From Pantanalinema sp. GBBB05 (GTDB lineage: Bacteria; Cyanobacteriota; Cyanobacteriia; Leptolyngbyales; Leptolyngbyaceae): a DNA stretch of 64,000 bases. The position numbers and the translations under genes are program-made. The stretch's first letter is position 1, and every line of letters begins with the position of its first letter. The DNA lies in the NCBI GenBank assembly GCA_016743235.1, contig VRZD01000010.1, positions 124,001-188,000 of the forward strand, written 5' to 3'. This document shows, in pieces, positions 39,501-48,196 of this stretch. The notes under the pieces were generated by a model. The model saw only the letters and a program-made list of their open reading frames with translations. It was not told the DNA's origin and ran no database searches.

Positions 39501-39632
39501 AGCGGCAGATTTCAAGCAGGGGGCGGACACGGGTTCGCCTCTACAGGGACGGAACTGCCGCTTCCCTCAGGTGAATCGCTGCCATAAATTGTTAATTTAG
39601 TTAAAGCAAGGTTGTCTGACCAGAGGGTTGTT

Positions 39633-39845
39633 ATGAAAACAGAAGTTCAAGCGGCAGAAGGATTGCCATCACCTGATCAATCACCAGAGAGTAGTGAAGT
39701 GACGGCAACAACTCCGCCACCTAGCTATGTCAAATTGGCAATGCGGAATATGGTGCGGAAACGGGGCAAATCCCTAAAACACTTTTTTCTAACCACGATC
39801 GCGTTGTTGGCGGTCTTTGTTGGGCTAGCTTATTTAACGCGATAG
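39633..39845 (+). CDS. DUF3285 small membrane protein
   Basis: The start at ATG 39633 (a TTG at 39612 is in frame) gives 70 residues: a polar Pro/Ser-rich N-terminus, then Y-V-K-L-A-M-R-N-M-V-R-K-R-G and one C-terminal hydrophobic helix. The arginine-rich motif before a tail anchor is, as I recall, typical of cyanobacterial DUF3285, usually located just before ybeY. Function unknown; it may link the ribosome-maturation neighbours to the membrane (speculation). Confidence 0.8.
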   Translation: MKTEVQAAEGLPSPDQSPESSEVTATTPPPSYVKLAMRNMVRKRGKSLKHFFLTTIALLAVFVGLAYLTR

Positions 39846-39854
39846 CACAAACAT

Positions 39855-40376
39855 ATGCAGGTTGAAGTGTGTGTTCAGCAAGGTCTGGATGAGTCGGATC
39901 AGCAAGCTTCCCGTACTACGATCGCTCCAGAAACCTGGGAGAGTTGGTTTCAGCAATGGTTGACCGTTCTGCAACCTGATCTATCGCCAGTTCAGGAATA
40001 TGAGTTGAGTTTACGGTTAACGGACGATCGGGAAATTCAAACCCTCAATGCCCAATACCGCCAGCAGGATAAACCTACCGATGTATTAGCCTTTGCGGCT
40101 TTAGAAGTAGAGTCACCTCAATTAGACGACTTAGGAGCGGAGCAACCCCTCTACTTGGGAGATATTGTGATTTCCCTCGACACAGCCCAGCGACAAGCCG
40201 AGGCTCAAGGACATCCGCTGTCTACTGAACTAGTGTGGTTAGCTGCCCATGGTCTATTACATTTGTTGGGATGGGATCACCCGGATGAGGATAGTCTGCT
40301 ACAAATGTTGAACCAACAGCAAAAGCTGCTGAGTACGGTTGGTCTTTCAATTCAGGACGGATTATATTCGTCATAG
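39855..40376 (+). CDS. ybeY: Endoribonuclease YbeY (16S rRNA maturation)
   Basis: Zinc-dependent endoribonuclease for 16S rRNA 3'-end maturation and ribosome quality control. 173 residues with the metal motif H-G-L-L-H-L-L-G-W-D-H and the upstream Y-R-Q-Q-D-K-P-T-D-V-L-A-F signature. It starts 9 bp after the DUF3285 stop, so the genes are probably co-transcribed. N-terminal ~25 residues are longer than in E. coli, as is common in cyanobacteria. Confidence 0.96.
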   Translation: MQVEVCVQQGLDESDQQASRTTIAPETWESWFQQWLTVLQPDLSPVQEYELSLRLTDDREIQTLNAQYRQQDKPTDVLAFAALEVESPQLDDLGAEQPLYLGDIVISLDTAQRQAEAQGHPLSTELVWLAAHGLLHLLGWDHPDEDSLLQMLNQQQKLLSTVGLSIQDGLYSS

Positions 40377-40531
40377 CCTGTTGGGCAACCTGAGATTAAG
40401 ACAATGTTGGCTTTAGCCCTACTCAGCGGCTCTGGCGAGTTGTCTTTCTCCAGTCAGCCTCGCTCAGAGATGACCTGAATCCAGAGCTTACCTGCTTTAC
40501 AGGCAAACTATCCCTTTTCTTGTTCCGGTCT

Positions 40532-40999
40532 ATGCCATCTGAACTTTCCACACAAAATTCCGATCCCGCCAATGGCAAAGTAGCAGAAACAGCGAAATTT
40601 AAGCGGGATCTGGCATGGCGTGTGGCGCCCAGTTTATTGATCAGTTTTAGATATGCTTGGGCTGGTGTTAGTTACGCATTTCATACCCAACGCAACTTTC
40701 GGATTCATGTCGTTTTAGGGCTTTTAGCAGTAGGTGTAGGCATATACCTGGGGCTAAGTGCAGTAGAAATGTCGGTCATTGGGCTAACGATCGGGGCGGT
40801 GCTGACCATGGAGTTACTCAACACAGCGATCGAATCAGTTGTTGATCTGACTGTGAAGCAAAGCTATCACGAGTTAGCCAAAATCGCTAAAGACTGTGCC
40901 GCCGCTGCCGTCTTAATTTCTGCCTTAGTCTCGATCGGGGTGGCAGGCACCCTGATCCTTCCTAAACTGTGGATGAAAGTCTCAGCTTTACTCCATTAA
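40532..40999 (+). CDS. dgkA: Diacylglycerol/undecaprenol kinase
   Basis: Small integral-membrane lipid kinase that recycles undecaprenol or diacylglycerol. Start ATG 40532, 155 residues. The family core is F-R-Y-A-W-A-G, R-N-F-R-I-H, and the signature E-L-L-N-T-A-I-E-S-V-V-D-L. Three transmembrane helices. A polar N-terminal tail of ~35 residues precedes the core. It follows ybeY by about 155 bp, matching the common cyanobacterial order. Confidence 0.92.
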   Translation: MPSELSTQNSDPANGKVAETAKFKRDLAWRVAPSLLISFRYAWAGVSYAFHTQRNFRIHVVLGLLAVGVGIYLGLSAVEMSVIGLTIGAVLTMELLNTAIESVVDLTVKQSYHELAKIAKDCAAAAVLISALVSIGVAGTLILPKLWMKVSALLH

Positions 41000-41019
41000 A
41001 GAACTGAGTCAATCCATGG

Positions 41020-41958
41020 TTAGCTATTACCAGGAAAAGTGAGTTTCTTGGCAAACCAAACGCGACCGGAAAGACTTTGAAAGTAAATGCCGCCGATCGT
41101 CAGTAGAAACAGGCAATAGGCGATCGCCTGCACGACGTAAAGCCGTTGAGTATAGCCAAATAGAGCATTGAGAATTGCCCCCGGAAAATTATCTTCTGGC
41201 AGAATCTTAGAAAAATCCCAAATAGCGGCACCTAAAACGCAGGAATGAACTCGGGTAAAGCGCTCATAGTAGAAACATAGCGATTCTGAAGCCCGGTTTT
41301 GGCTGGCTAAGGTCTGCATTACCGCATCTAAATGTCCCAGGGTCGTCACGACTAGCCCTGCTACGACTAATAGTAATAAAACCCCCATCACCTGAAAAAA
41401 GCGTCGTAGATCCAGGCGAATTCCACACTTAAACAGCAATACGCCTATCCCCGCCGCTGCACCTAAGCCAATTAACGCCCCCAAGCTGGCGAAAAATCCT
41501 TGTTGCAGATTGCCAATAATAAATACGACCGTTTCAAAGCCCTCCCGCAGGACAGCGAAGAAGATGAGACCAAATACCCCCCAAGCAGCGCCCCAATTAC
41601 TTTGAGTTAAGACAGCATGAATTGATCCTTCAACATTGGACTTCATGTACCGTGCCTGTTGCGTCATCCAGATCAGCATCCAACTTAAAAGGACGATCGC
41701 CAAAACGCCAAAGACTGCCTCTAATAATTGTTCGGCAACCGGGCTAATGGCTCCCAGAACTTGAATGATCCAGCCAAACAGCAGACCAATCATGGCACTT
41801 GCAAGAATTCCAACCAGGACACCGAAATAGACCCAGATGTTCAAGTGAGCTTGTCGGGCTTTTTTCAAACACGCCAGGACAATGCCCACGACTAGGGCAG
41901 CTTCTACCCCTTCCCGCAATGTAATGACAAATGTTGGTAAGAACGCGCCGAAATTCAT
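41020..41958 (-). CDS. FTR1-family high-affinity iron permease
   Basis: Inner-membrane permease importing Fe3+ delivered by a ferroxidase. 312 residues with seven or so helices and both iron-binding R-E-x-x-E motifs: R-E-G-V-E (15-19) and R-E-G-F-E (138-142). Last gene of a three-gene minus-strand run with an EfeO-like lipoprotein and a multicopper oxidase, which recalls both bacterial EfeUOB and yeast Fet3-Ftr1. A short hairpin lies between it and the upstream gene. Likely induced by iron limitation (inference). Confidence 0.93.
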   Translation of the reverse strand: MNFGAFLPTFVITLREGVEAALVVGIVLACLKKARQAHLNIWVYFGVLVGILASAMIGLLFGWIIQVLGAISPVAEQLLEAVFGVLAIVLLSWMLIWMTQQARYMKSNVEGSIHAVLTQSNWGAAWGVFGLIFFAVLREGFETVVFIIGNLQQGFFASLGALIGLGAAAGIGVLLFKCGIRLDLRRFFQVMGVLLLLVVAGLVVTTLGHLDAVMQTLASQNRASESLCFYYERFTRVHSCVLGAAIWDFSKILPEDNFPGAILNALFGYTQRLYVVQAIAYCLFLLTIGGIYFQSLSGRVWFAKKLTFPGNS

Positions 41959-42003
41959 GGAATATACACCGTAGCCTTGTTAAGAACGGAAACCAATTCA
42001 AAA

Positions 42004-42022
42004 TCCCCCTTAAAAAGGGGGA
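42004..42022. repeat. Short hairpin TCCCCCTT-AAA-AAGGGGGA between operon genes
   Basis: Perfect 8-bp arms with a 3-nt loop, in the gap between the EfeO-like and FTR1 genes. Similar C5TT/AAG5 hairpins are, as I recall, widely dispersed in filamentous cyanobacteria. It may attenuate or stabilise the operon mRNA. Confidence 0.5.
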
Positions 42023-42046
42023 CTATGAGCATCTGTGACGCTGTGT

Positions 42047-43072
42047 TTATGACGCAGAGGCTTTTACGACCGGAGTGCCTGCCTGCTCAATCTGCTTCAC
42101 ACTGGCAGCCACTTGATCAGGGGTCATCACTGGAGTGGTGGGTGGAATTGGCTCAGGCCAAGCCGATCGCAGTTGCTTAAATGCCGCCGTCATCTGAGTA
42201 TGAGCTGTCGCATCAGCTTTGGTAATCTGGGGTTCGATGCTCTTGTAGAGTTCATCCTGAGCATAAGCAACAAAGCCGCGTGAGTCTTGATACTCGATCG
42301 CCTCTTTGACCTTACCATCAGTAATCGCTGCCGTATATTCGGAGGTTGCTGTTTCCAACATGCCATTGATCACAGGCAACACAAAGTTAGGATTGGTGCG
42401 TTGGGTGTCTGGTAATGCCGCGATCGCTTGGTCAATGGCGGTCATGGCAGCTTCATATTCGGTTTTAATCTGCGGATCGTTGGGTTTCGATTTGACCAAA
42501 TCCTGCACCCGCGTCAATACATCCTTAAACGGGGTAACATTCCGGTCGCTGAGTTGCTCTTCTAGATCGACATAAATTTCTTCAACTGGGTGTCCCAGGT
42601 GCGGTTCTGCCTGCTCCGGCTTTTGCAAAGTGAGTAATTCCCCAGCCACAATCATGTGACCTTTCATCAGTCCCAGCTTGGTCATGTAGTCGATATCTTT
42701 GGCTTCCCCAGTCAGCACAATTTCCTCGATCGTCAGTTGGTCTTTAATTTGATCGAACTGTGCCTGACTCACCACATTCTTACTGACCAGTTCCTCGGTG
42801 CTGCCATAGGGGCGACTCGCTTGAATTTTATGGGATAGGGCTGGAACTGCTAGTTGCGCTTCTAGTTTGTCTAATTCCGACAGAATGGCAGTATTAATAT
42901 TGATTTTCTTCGCGCCGATCGGGTTACTCGCCACCTCGGTACTAGTTGTCGCTGACTGCGACTCAGTTGAGGGTTGCTGTGTTGTCGGACTAGCACAAGC
43001 TTTGATCCCAATCATCAACCAGAGGGAGGCTACCCCCACCACCAGATAGCGGAAAAATCGTCGCGAAAACCC
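42047..43072 (-). CDS. EfeO-like lipoprotein with ComEA-type helix-hairpin-helix domain
   Basis: 341 residues from Met 43072. A signal peptide with possible lipobox (I-K-A-C, Cys ~23) is followed by a Ser/Thr-rich linker, then a helix-hairpin-helix domain (K-I-N-I-N-T-A-I-L-S-E-L-D-K-L, S-R-P-Y-G-S) like ComEA, and a helical domain with H-L-G-H-P-V-E-E, which resembles the metal-binding G-x-H-x-x-E of EfeO/imelysin proteins. Placed between the multicopper oxidase and FTR1, it is probably a periplasmic iron-binding partner. The HhH fusion is odd, since such domains normally bind DNA. Confidence 0.7.
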   Translation of the reverse strand, partial: GFSRRFFRYLVVGVASLWLMIGIKACASPTTQQPSTESQSATTSTEVASNPIGAKKININTAILSELDKLEAQLAVPALSHKIQASRPYGSTEELVSKNVVSQAQFDQIKDQLTIEEIVLTGEAKDIDYMTKLGLMKGHMIVAGELLTLQKPEQAEPHLGHPVEEIYVDLEEQLSDRNVTPFKDVLTRVQDLVKSKPNDPQIKTEYEAAMTAIDQAIAALPDTQRTNPNFVLPVINGMLETATSEYTAAITDGKVKEAIEYQDSRGFVAYAQDELYKSIEPQITKADATAHTQMTAAFKQLRSAWPEPIPPTTPVMTPDQVAASVKQIEQAGTPVVKASAS

Positions 43073-43208
43073 CATTGTCTTGTACTCCTTCCATATCAAT
43101 ATTCGTCCGCTACAATTTAAATTGAGTTGAGCCGTAGCGGTTTGTCAAAGCCTGCAAGTTTTATCCTGCTATCTTTGAGAATTAATGTCAATTAACTTGC
43201 GAAAAAAT

Positions 43209-44219
43209 TCAAGTATTCTTTGGTATTACCTGAAACCAACCCATACATCCCGACTCCGCGATTACATCCTGGTGGGGGTGAAACATGAATTTACCAGGGT
43301 AGCGAAACGAAAATTCTAAAATATGCCGCTCTGCTGTCCCCATCGTGATCACATCCGTCGCGTAGGCAGGAGTTAAGGTATGTCCCGTCGGATAAACTTG
43401 AAACAAATTGGCGTGCAGGTGAAAGGTCGCCGCCGCATCAAATTCAATCATATTCAGCACATACAACCGAATTAATTGATCTTGCTGGATCAGAATCGGG
43501 TGATCCATGTAGTAGTTTGGGATGCCATTAAAGGCGTATAACTCATTGCGGCGATCGTCGTTAGTGTCATACCCTGCCATGATTAGTACCATCTCATCGG
43601 CTGGTGGACGCGGTTCTGGCGGATCGATAATAAACATGCCATATAACCCCTTACCAATGTGGCGGGTCACAGGAGACACATGACAGTGATAGAGATGAAC
43701 GCCGTAGGGTTCGGCATCAAATTCGTAGATCATCACACCGCTATTCCGAATCGGGCGAATCCCATCCATTTCCGCCGGATGCACCCCATGAAAGTGCAGG
43801 GAATGGGCATGTCCAGCTTGGTTGTAGAAAATGACGCGGATGCGATCGCCCTGTTTAGCTCGGAGGGTAGGACCAGGGACGCGACCATTCAAATTCCAGG
43901 TGATAAACGAGGTAGCACTGTTTAACTGAATTGGTGTAGTTTTGGCTTCCACCCGGAATTCCCGTACCGTCCGACCATCAATTTGCTTGACGGTGCCGTA
44001 ATCAAAATCTCGCAACACATGCATGGGATTTGTCGCCAGATCCCCTTTCCAGGTATCCTTGCCCATTGGTGGGACATGCACCATTAAGCCAGAGTCAGTT
44101 TTCCAAAAATTCTTGAAGGCGATCGCGGCTCCTGTTATCCCTAAACCTACTCCCAGCCCTAGTTTTAAGAGCTGCCGCCGTTGCCAATTTACTTTCCCTA
44201 ATCCATCTTGCTCTGTCAT
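43209..44219 (-). CDS. Two-domain multicopper oxidase, Tat-exported (probable ferroxidase)
   Basis: Oxidises Fe2+ (or another small substrate) with O2. Start Met 44219 puts the Tat motif (Q-R-R-Q-L-L-K-L-G) at residues ~13-21; the longer frame to 44285 adds a Cys-rich stretch that would push it inward. 336 residues, two cupredoxin domains: H-S-L-H-F-H-G and Y-H-C-H-V in domain 1, H-L-H and F-H-P-H-Q in domain 2. A type-1 copper ligand set (His-Cys-His plus a later His) appears only in domain 1. First gene of the iron operon with the EfeO-like lipoprotein and FTR1. Confidence 0.85.
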   Translation of the reverse strand: MTEQDGLGKVNWQRRQLLKLGLGVGLGITGAAIAFKNFWKTDSGLMVHVPPMGKDTWKGDLATNPMHVLRDFDYGTVKQIDGRTVREFRVEAKTTPIQLNSATSFITWNLNGRVPGPTLRAKQGDRIRVIFYNQAGHAHSLHFHGVHPAEMDGIRPIRNSGVMIYEFDAEPYGVHLYHCHVSPVTRHIGKGLYGMFIIDPPEPRPPADEMVLIMAGYDTNDDRRNELYAFNGIPNYYMDHPILIQQDQLIRLYVLNMIEFDAAATFHLHANLFQVYPTGHTLTPAYATDVITMGTAERHILEFSFRYPGKFMFHPHQDVIAESGCMGWFQVIPKNT

Positions 44220-44249
44220 GCCCGTCCGATCGCCTCTGCCCTGCCTTAA

Positions 44250-44271
44250 GCAATACTTACAACAGTATTGC
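44250..44271. promoter_or_regulatory. Perfect palindrome upstream of the iron-uptake operon
   Basis: GCAATACT and AGTATTGC, 8-bp perfect arms with a 6-nt spacer, 31 bp before the oxidase start at 44219. Position and symmetry fit an operator for the operon. It does not match the Fur consensus I know. Confidence 0.5.
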
Positions 44272-44486
44272 GAGTTAGTCTGCATTTGGATGCTAACGCC
44301 ATCTCAATCTACTTAGCAAGATTTCTCATTAAGAAGTTGGTAGTGAACAGTCCGTGATCTCAAGTTCGTGAACAGTGAACAGAAGGAAGCTGGATTAATA
44401 ACCGACGTTAAACTAGCGACGGTAGAATTGATAAAGAACTCTAATCAATCCGCTTCCTCATCATTGCGCTCATAGGAGTCCTCGCT

Positions 44487-47483
44487 GTGGTTACGTCTGC
44501 TGCCAACCCGTACGAACAACAAACTCAGACGATCGCTCGTCAACTGCTGTCGGCAACCCGTGAAAGTCGATCGTTCCTGGCACAAATGCGCGATCAAATG
44601 CGCTGGGATGACAAACTGCTGGGTTGGGCGATGAGTCATCCAGGGTTGCGGGTACAGTTGTTTCGGTTAATTGACTGTTTGCCATCCCTACGGAGTAAAC
44701 CAGAAATTGCCCGTCACTTACAGGAATATTTGGGCGATGCCACCGTCGAACTGCCTGCGGCGCTCAAAGGCTTGTTGGGATTTGCCAATCCCGATTCCAT
44801 GCCGGGACAGATCGCGGCGACTACCCTTTCGACTGCCGTAGAAACTTTGGCACATAAGTATATTGCCGGGGAAACGATCCAACAGGTGATTAAAACGATC
44901 GAGCGGTTACGCAAAGACCGGATGACCTTCACGGTGGATCTGTTAGGGGAAGCGGTGATCACCGAGGTCGAGGCGAAATCTTATCTAGAGCGTTATCTAG
45001 AGTTGATGACGCAACTGAGTGAGGCGGCTCAACGCTGGTCAAAAGTGCCGCAAATTGATCAGGCTGATGGTGAAACCCTGCCACCCGTGCAAGTATCCGT
45101 CAAACTCACCGCGTTCTATTCCCAGTTTGATCCGTTGGATGAGCAAGGGAGTCAAGAGAAGGTCAGCGATCGCATTCGGATCTTGCTGCGACGGGCGCAA
45201 GAATTGGGAGCAGCCGTCCACTTTGACATGGAACAGTATGCTTACAAAGACATTACTTTAACAATTCTGAAGCAACTATTACTAGAAGAGGAATTCCGTT
45301 CCCGTACTGATATTGGCATCACCCTGCAAGCCTATCTACGCGACAGTTTGACGGACTTGAAGGATTTAATTGAGTGGGCAAAACAACGAGGTAATCCGGT
45401 CACTGTTCGGTTAGTAAAAGGGGCGTATTGGGATCAAGAGACGATCAAAGCCGTGCAAAAAGATTGGCAGCAGCCCGTCTTCAATGACAAAGCTGCAACC
45501 GATGCCAACTATGAAGCGATGACGCGATTGTTACTGGAAAATCATCAGTATTTATATGCGGCGATCGGCAGTCATAATGTCCGCACTCAAGCTCATGCGA
45601 TCGCGATCGCTGAGACCCTAAAGATTCCAGCTCGCAACTTTGAATGTCAGGTACTCTATGGCATGGCAGATAAGTTAGCCAAGGCGATCGCGGATAAGGG
45701 CTATCGGGTCAGGGTCTACTGTCCCTATGGTGAACTGATTCCCGGCATGTCCTACCTGATCCGCCGACTGCTGGAGAATACGGCGAATAGTTCCTTCCTG
45801 CGGCAGAATTTGGAGGAACGCCCGATCGAGGAGTTGTTGGCAGCTCCGGTGATGGAGGTGATGGGGCAGGTGAGGGAGATGGGGGGCAATGGAGTTGATG
45901 AGTCCCAAGCAGAGCGATTTCAAAATGTGGCAGATACGGATTATGCCGCAGTGAAGCAACGGGAAGCAGTGCAATCGGCGTTGCAACAGGTACGGCAACA
46001 GCTGGGTAAAACCTATCTACCATTGATTAATGGGGAATATGTCACGACAGCTAGTTATGTTGAGTCGTTGAATCCCTCCAATTCCACAGAACAGGTAGGA
46101 CGGATTGGCTTACTCACAGTGGAACAGGCAGACCAGGCAATTCAAGCGGCAAAAGCTGCCTTTCCAGCCTGGAAGAGCACACCTGTGAAGGAACGCGCCG
46201 ATGTCCTGCGCCGCGCTGCCGATTTAATGGAGCAACGCCGACAAGAATTAATTGCCTGGATGGTGCTAGAAACTGGCAAAGTCGTGAAGGAAGCCGATCC
46301 AGAGGTGTCGGAAGCGATCGACTTCTGCCGATACTATGCCGATGAAATGGAACGGTTGGAACAGGGAGTGGCTTACGACTTTCCGGGGGAAACCAACCGC
46401 TACCGCTACCAACCGAGAGGGGTTTCTCTGGTGATTTCGCCCTGGAACTTTCCGTTAGCGATTCCAACAGGAATGGTCGTCGCCTCTTTAGTCGCTGGCA
46501 ATTGCACCTTACTAAAACCTGCCGAAGTCTCTTCGGTCATCGCTGCCAAACTCACGGAGATTTTGGTGGAAGCGGGAATTCCGGCGGGAGTGTTCCAATT
46601 CGTTCCTGGTAAAGGTTCTACAGTTGGCTCACACATGGTCAAACATGCCGACGTACACATGATTACCTTCACCGGATCACAGGAAGTCGGTTGCCGCATT
46701 TATCAAGAGGCGGCGATCTTGCAACCGGGACAAAAACACCTGAAACGGGTCGTTGCCGAAATGGGCGGCAAAAACGCCATCATTGTGGATGAAAGTGCCG
46801 ATTTGGATCAAGCCGTGCAAGGCGTGGTGCAGTCTGCCTTTGGCTACAGTGGGCAGAAATGTTCTGCCTGTTCGCGCGTGATTGTCCTGGAGCCGATTTA
46901 TGATCTGTTCCTGCAACGCCTGGTGGAAGCCGCCCGATCTCTCAACGTCGGTATTGCCGAACATCCCAGCAGCAAAGTCGGTCCCGTGATTGATGCCAGT
47001 GCCCGCGATCGCATCAAGGAATATATCGAAAAAGGGCGGATGCAGAGTGAGGTGGCACTAGAAATGACAGCTCCCGATGGTGGTTATTTTGTTGGTCCAG
47101 TCATCTTCCGGGATGTGCAACCGGATCACACGATCGCTCAGGAAGAGATTTTTGGACCTGTGTTAGCCGTGTTACGGGCAGCCACCTTTACGGAAGCCTT
47201 AGCGATCGCTAATGGCACTAATTTCGCCTTAACAGGTGGATTATATTCCCGCACTCCGTCGCATATTGAGCAAGCAGAACGTGAGTTTGAAGTCGGCAAC
47301 CTGTATATCAATCGCGGCATTACTGGAGCAATCGTGGCCCGACAACCGTTTGGTGGCTTTAAGCTATCCGGGGTTGGTTCTAAGGCAGGTGGTCCCGATT
47401 ATTTACTGCAATTCTTGGAACCCCGTGTCGTGACGGAGAATATCCAACGGCAAGGCTTCGCCCCGATCGAGGGAGCCGATTAG
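44487..47483 (+). CDS. putA: Bifunctional proline dehydrogenase / glutamate semialdehyde dehydrogenase
   Basis: Oxidises proline to glutamate in two steps. GTG start at 44487, 998 residues. The PRODH barrel (~80-470) has V-K-G-A-Y-W-D and C-P-Y-G-E-L-I-P-G; the P5C dehydrogenase domain (~505-985) has the N-F-P, E-M-G-G-K-N and catalytic G-Q-K-C-S motifs. No N-terminal DNA-binding domain, so it is a non-regulatory PutA. Between the domains (near residue 455-475) is a Met/Gly/Glu-rich stretch encoded by GA-rich sequence like the repeat inside egtB and miaA. A REP-like element follows the gene. Confidence 0.95.
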   Translation: MVTSAANPYEQQTQTIARQLLSATRESRSFLAQMRDQMRWDDKLLGWAMSHPGLRVQLFRLIDCLPSLRSKPEIARHLQEYLGDATVELPAALKGLLGFANPDSMPGQIAATTLSTAVETLAHKYIAGETIQQVIKTIERLRKDRMTFTVDLLGEAVITEVEAKSYLERYLELMTQLSEAAQRWSKVPQIDQADGETLPPVQVSVKLTAFYSQFDPLDEQGSQEKVSDRIRILLRRAQELGAAVHFDMEQYAYKDITLTILKQLLLEEEFRSRTDIGITLQAYLRDSLTDLKDLIEWAKQRGNPVTVRLVKGAYWDQETIKAVQKDWQQPVFNDKAATDANYEAMTRLLLENHQYLYAAIGSHNVRTQAHAIAIAETLKIPARNFECQVLYGMADKLAKAIADKGYRVRVYCPYGELIPGMSYLIRRLLENTANSSFLRQNLEERPIEELLAAPVMEVMGQVREMGGNGVDESQAERFQNVADTDYAAVKQREAVQSALQQVRQQLGKTYLPLINGEYVTTASYVESLNPSNSTEQVGRIGLLTVEQADQAIQAAKAAFPAWKSTPVKERADVLRRAADLMEQRRQELIAWMVLETGKVVKEADPEVSEAIDFCRYYADEMERLEQGVAYDFPGETNRYRYQPRGVSLVISPWNFPLAIPTGMVVASLVAGNCTLLKPAEVSSVIAAKLTEILVEAGIPAGVFQFVPGKGSTVGSHMVKHADVHMITFTGSQEVGCRIYQEAAILQPGQKHLKRVVAEMGGKNAIIVDESADLDQAVQGVVQSAFGYSGQKCSACSRVIVLEPIYDLFLQRLVEAARSLNVGIAEHPSSKVGPVIDASARDRIKEYIEKGRMQSEVALEMTAPDGGYFVGPVIFRDVQPDHTIAQEEIFGPVLAVLRAATFTEALAIANGTNFALTGGLYSRTPSHIEQAEREFEVGNLYINRGITGAIVARQPFGGFKLSGVGSKAGGPDYLLQFLEPRVVTENIQRQGFAPIEGAD

Positions 47484-47537
47484 AGCCGCGATCGAGCCAA
47501 TCCTCCTTAGGATCGTGGTTTTTTAAGTAGCAATTTT

Positions 47538-47622
47538 GCCCTCACCCTAGCCCTCTCCCCAGGGAGAGGGAATCAGCCTTTTGGCTGTCTTCTTCTGTAG
47601 GAAAAGGGTTGGGGATGAGGGC
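47538..47622. repeat. REP-like imperfect palindrome
   Basis: The outer arms GCCCTCACCCTAGCCC and GGGTTGGGGATGAGGGC pair imperfectly; an inner stem CCCTCTCCC/GGGAGAGGG lies at 47551-47570. From memory, CCCTCACCC...CCCTCTCCC elements recur in many bacterial genomes as REP/REPIN-type repeats. It sits downstream of putA and could act as a transcription or mRNA-decay barrier. Confidence 0.65.
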
Positions 47623-47699
47623 ACAAGAAGTTACGGTAAGATCCAGAGCTTGATTAGAAGCGGTAGGTAGACGAGAGTCTCCACTAAAGGAAACAAAGG

Positions 47700-48056
47700 T
47701 TAAGGGGTATCCTTCAGCAAAGTCGTATGAATGTAAGGCGGAGGCGTGGGAATCGACTCCGAAATCAGGAGCGTCTTACAGACATAGGGCTTTTGAGTCG
47801 GAATCGCTTTATCGAGGAGGGAATAAACGTTAACTGGAGGTCGATCGGTGGGAACGATCGTGTCATTGGCTAGGAGTGTCACATTAATAGGACGAGGATC
47901 GGCAGGCAGAGCATCCTGATTCAGCATCGTGGTGTTGGCATGGGGCGGATCAGTCGGCACTGCTGAACTAATCAACACCGATTTAGAGACCTGAGAAGAG
48001 AAAGCCTGGTTAGTTGCCGCATAACCATCAGACGATGCAGAACGATCGGAATTCAT
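47700..48056 (-). CDS. Small protein of five 17-residue units
   Basis: 118 residues; a strong ribosome-binding site AGGAGG lies 8 nt upstream of the ATG at 48056, so it is very likely expressed. After a Ser-rich start, five units follow, each with a central (V/L/I)-P-(T/A) whose Pro falls at 34, 51, 69, 86 and 103 (spacing 17-18), usually then x-x-P and L-L. No signal peptide, membrane helix or known domain; one Cys. The units diverge at DNA level, so the protein pattern is under selection. Function unknown. Confidence 0.7.
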   Translation of the reverse strand: MNSDRSASSDGYAATNQAFSSQVSKSVLISSAVPTDPPHANTTMLNQDALPADPRPINVTLLANDTIVPTDRPPVNVYSLLDKAIPTQKPYVCKTLLISESIPTPPPYIHTTLLKDTP

Positions 48057-48196
48057 TGCAAGTGCCTCCTAACTGAATCAGATTCCTGGTTGACGTAGCG
48101 TTATTCCAAAGAATCTGAACTCACTATATAGTTTCCTCTCTCATAAAAGTGATGTTGTTCTGTAACGAGGATGATGGTAACAGCACGATTGCCGTT

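Noticed and set aside
39501..39562. 8-bp inverted repeat AGCGGCAG/CTGCCGCT after prfB
   Set aside because: The loop is 46 nt with no T-run; too weak to call a terminator.
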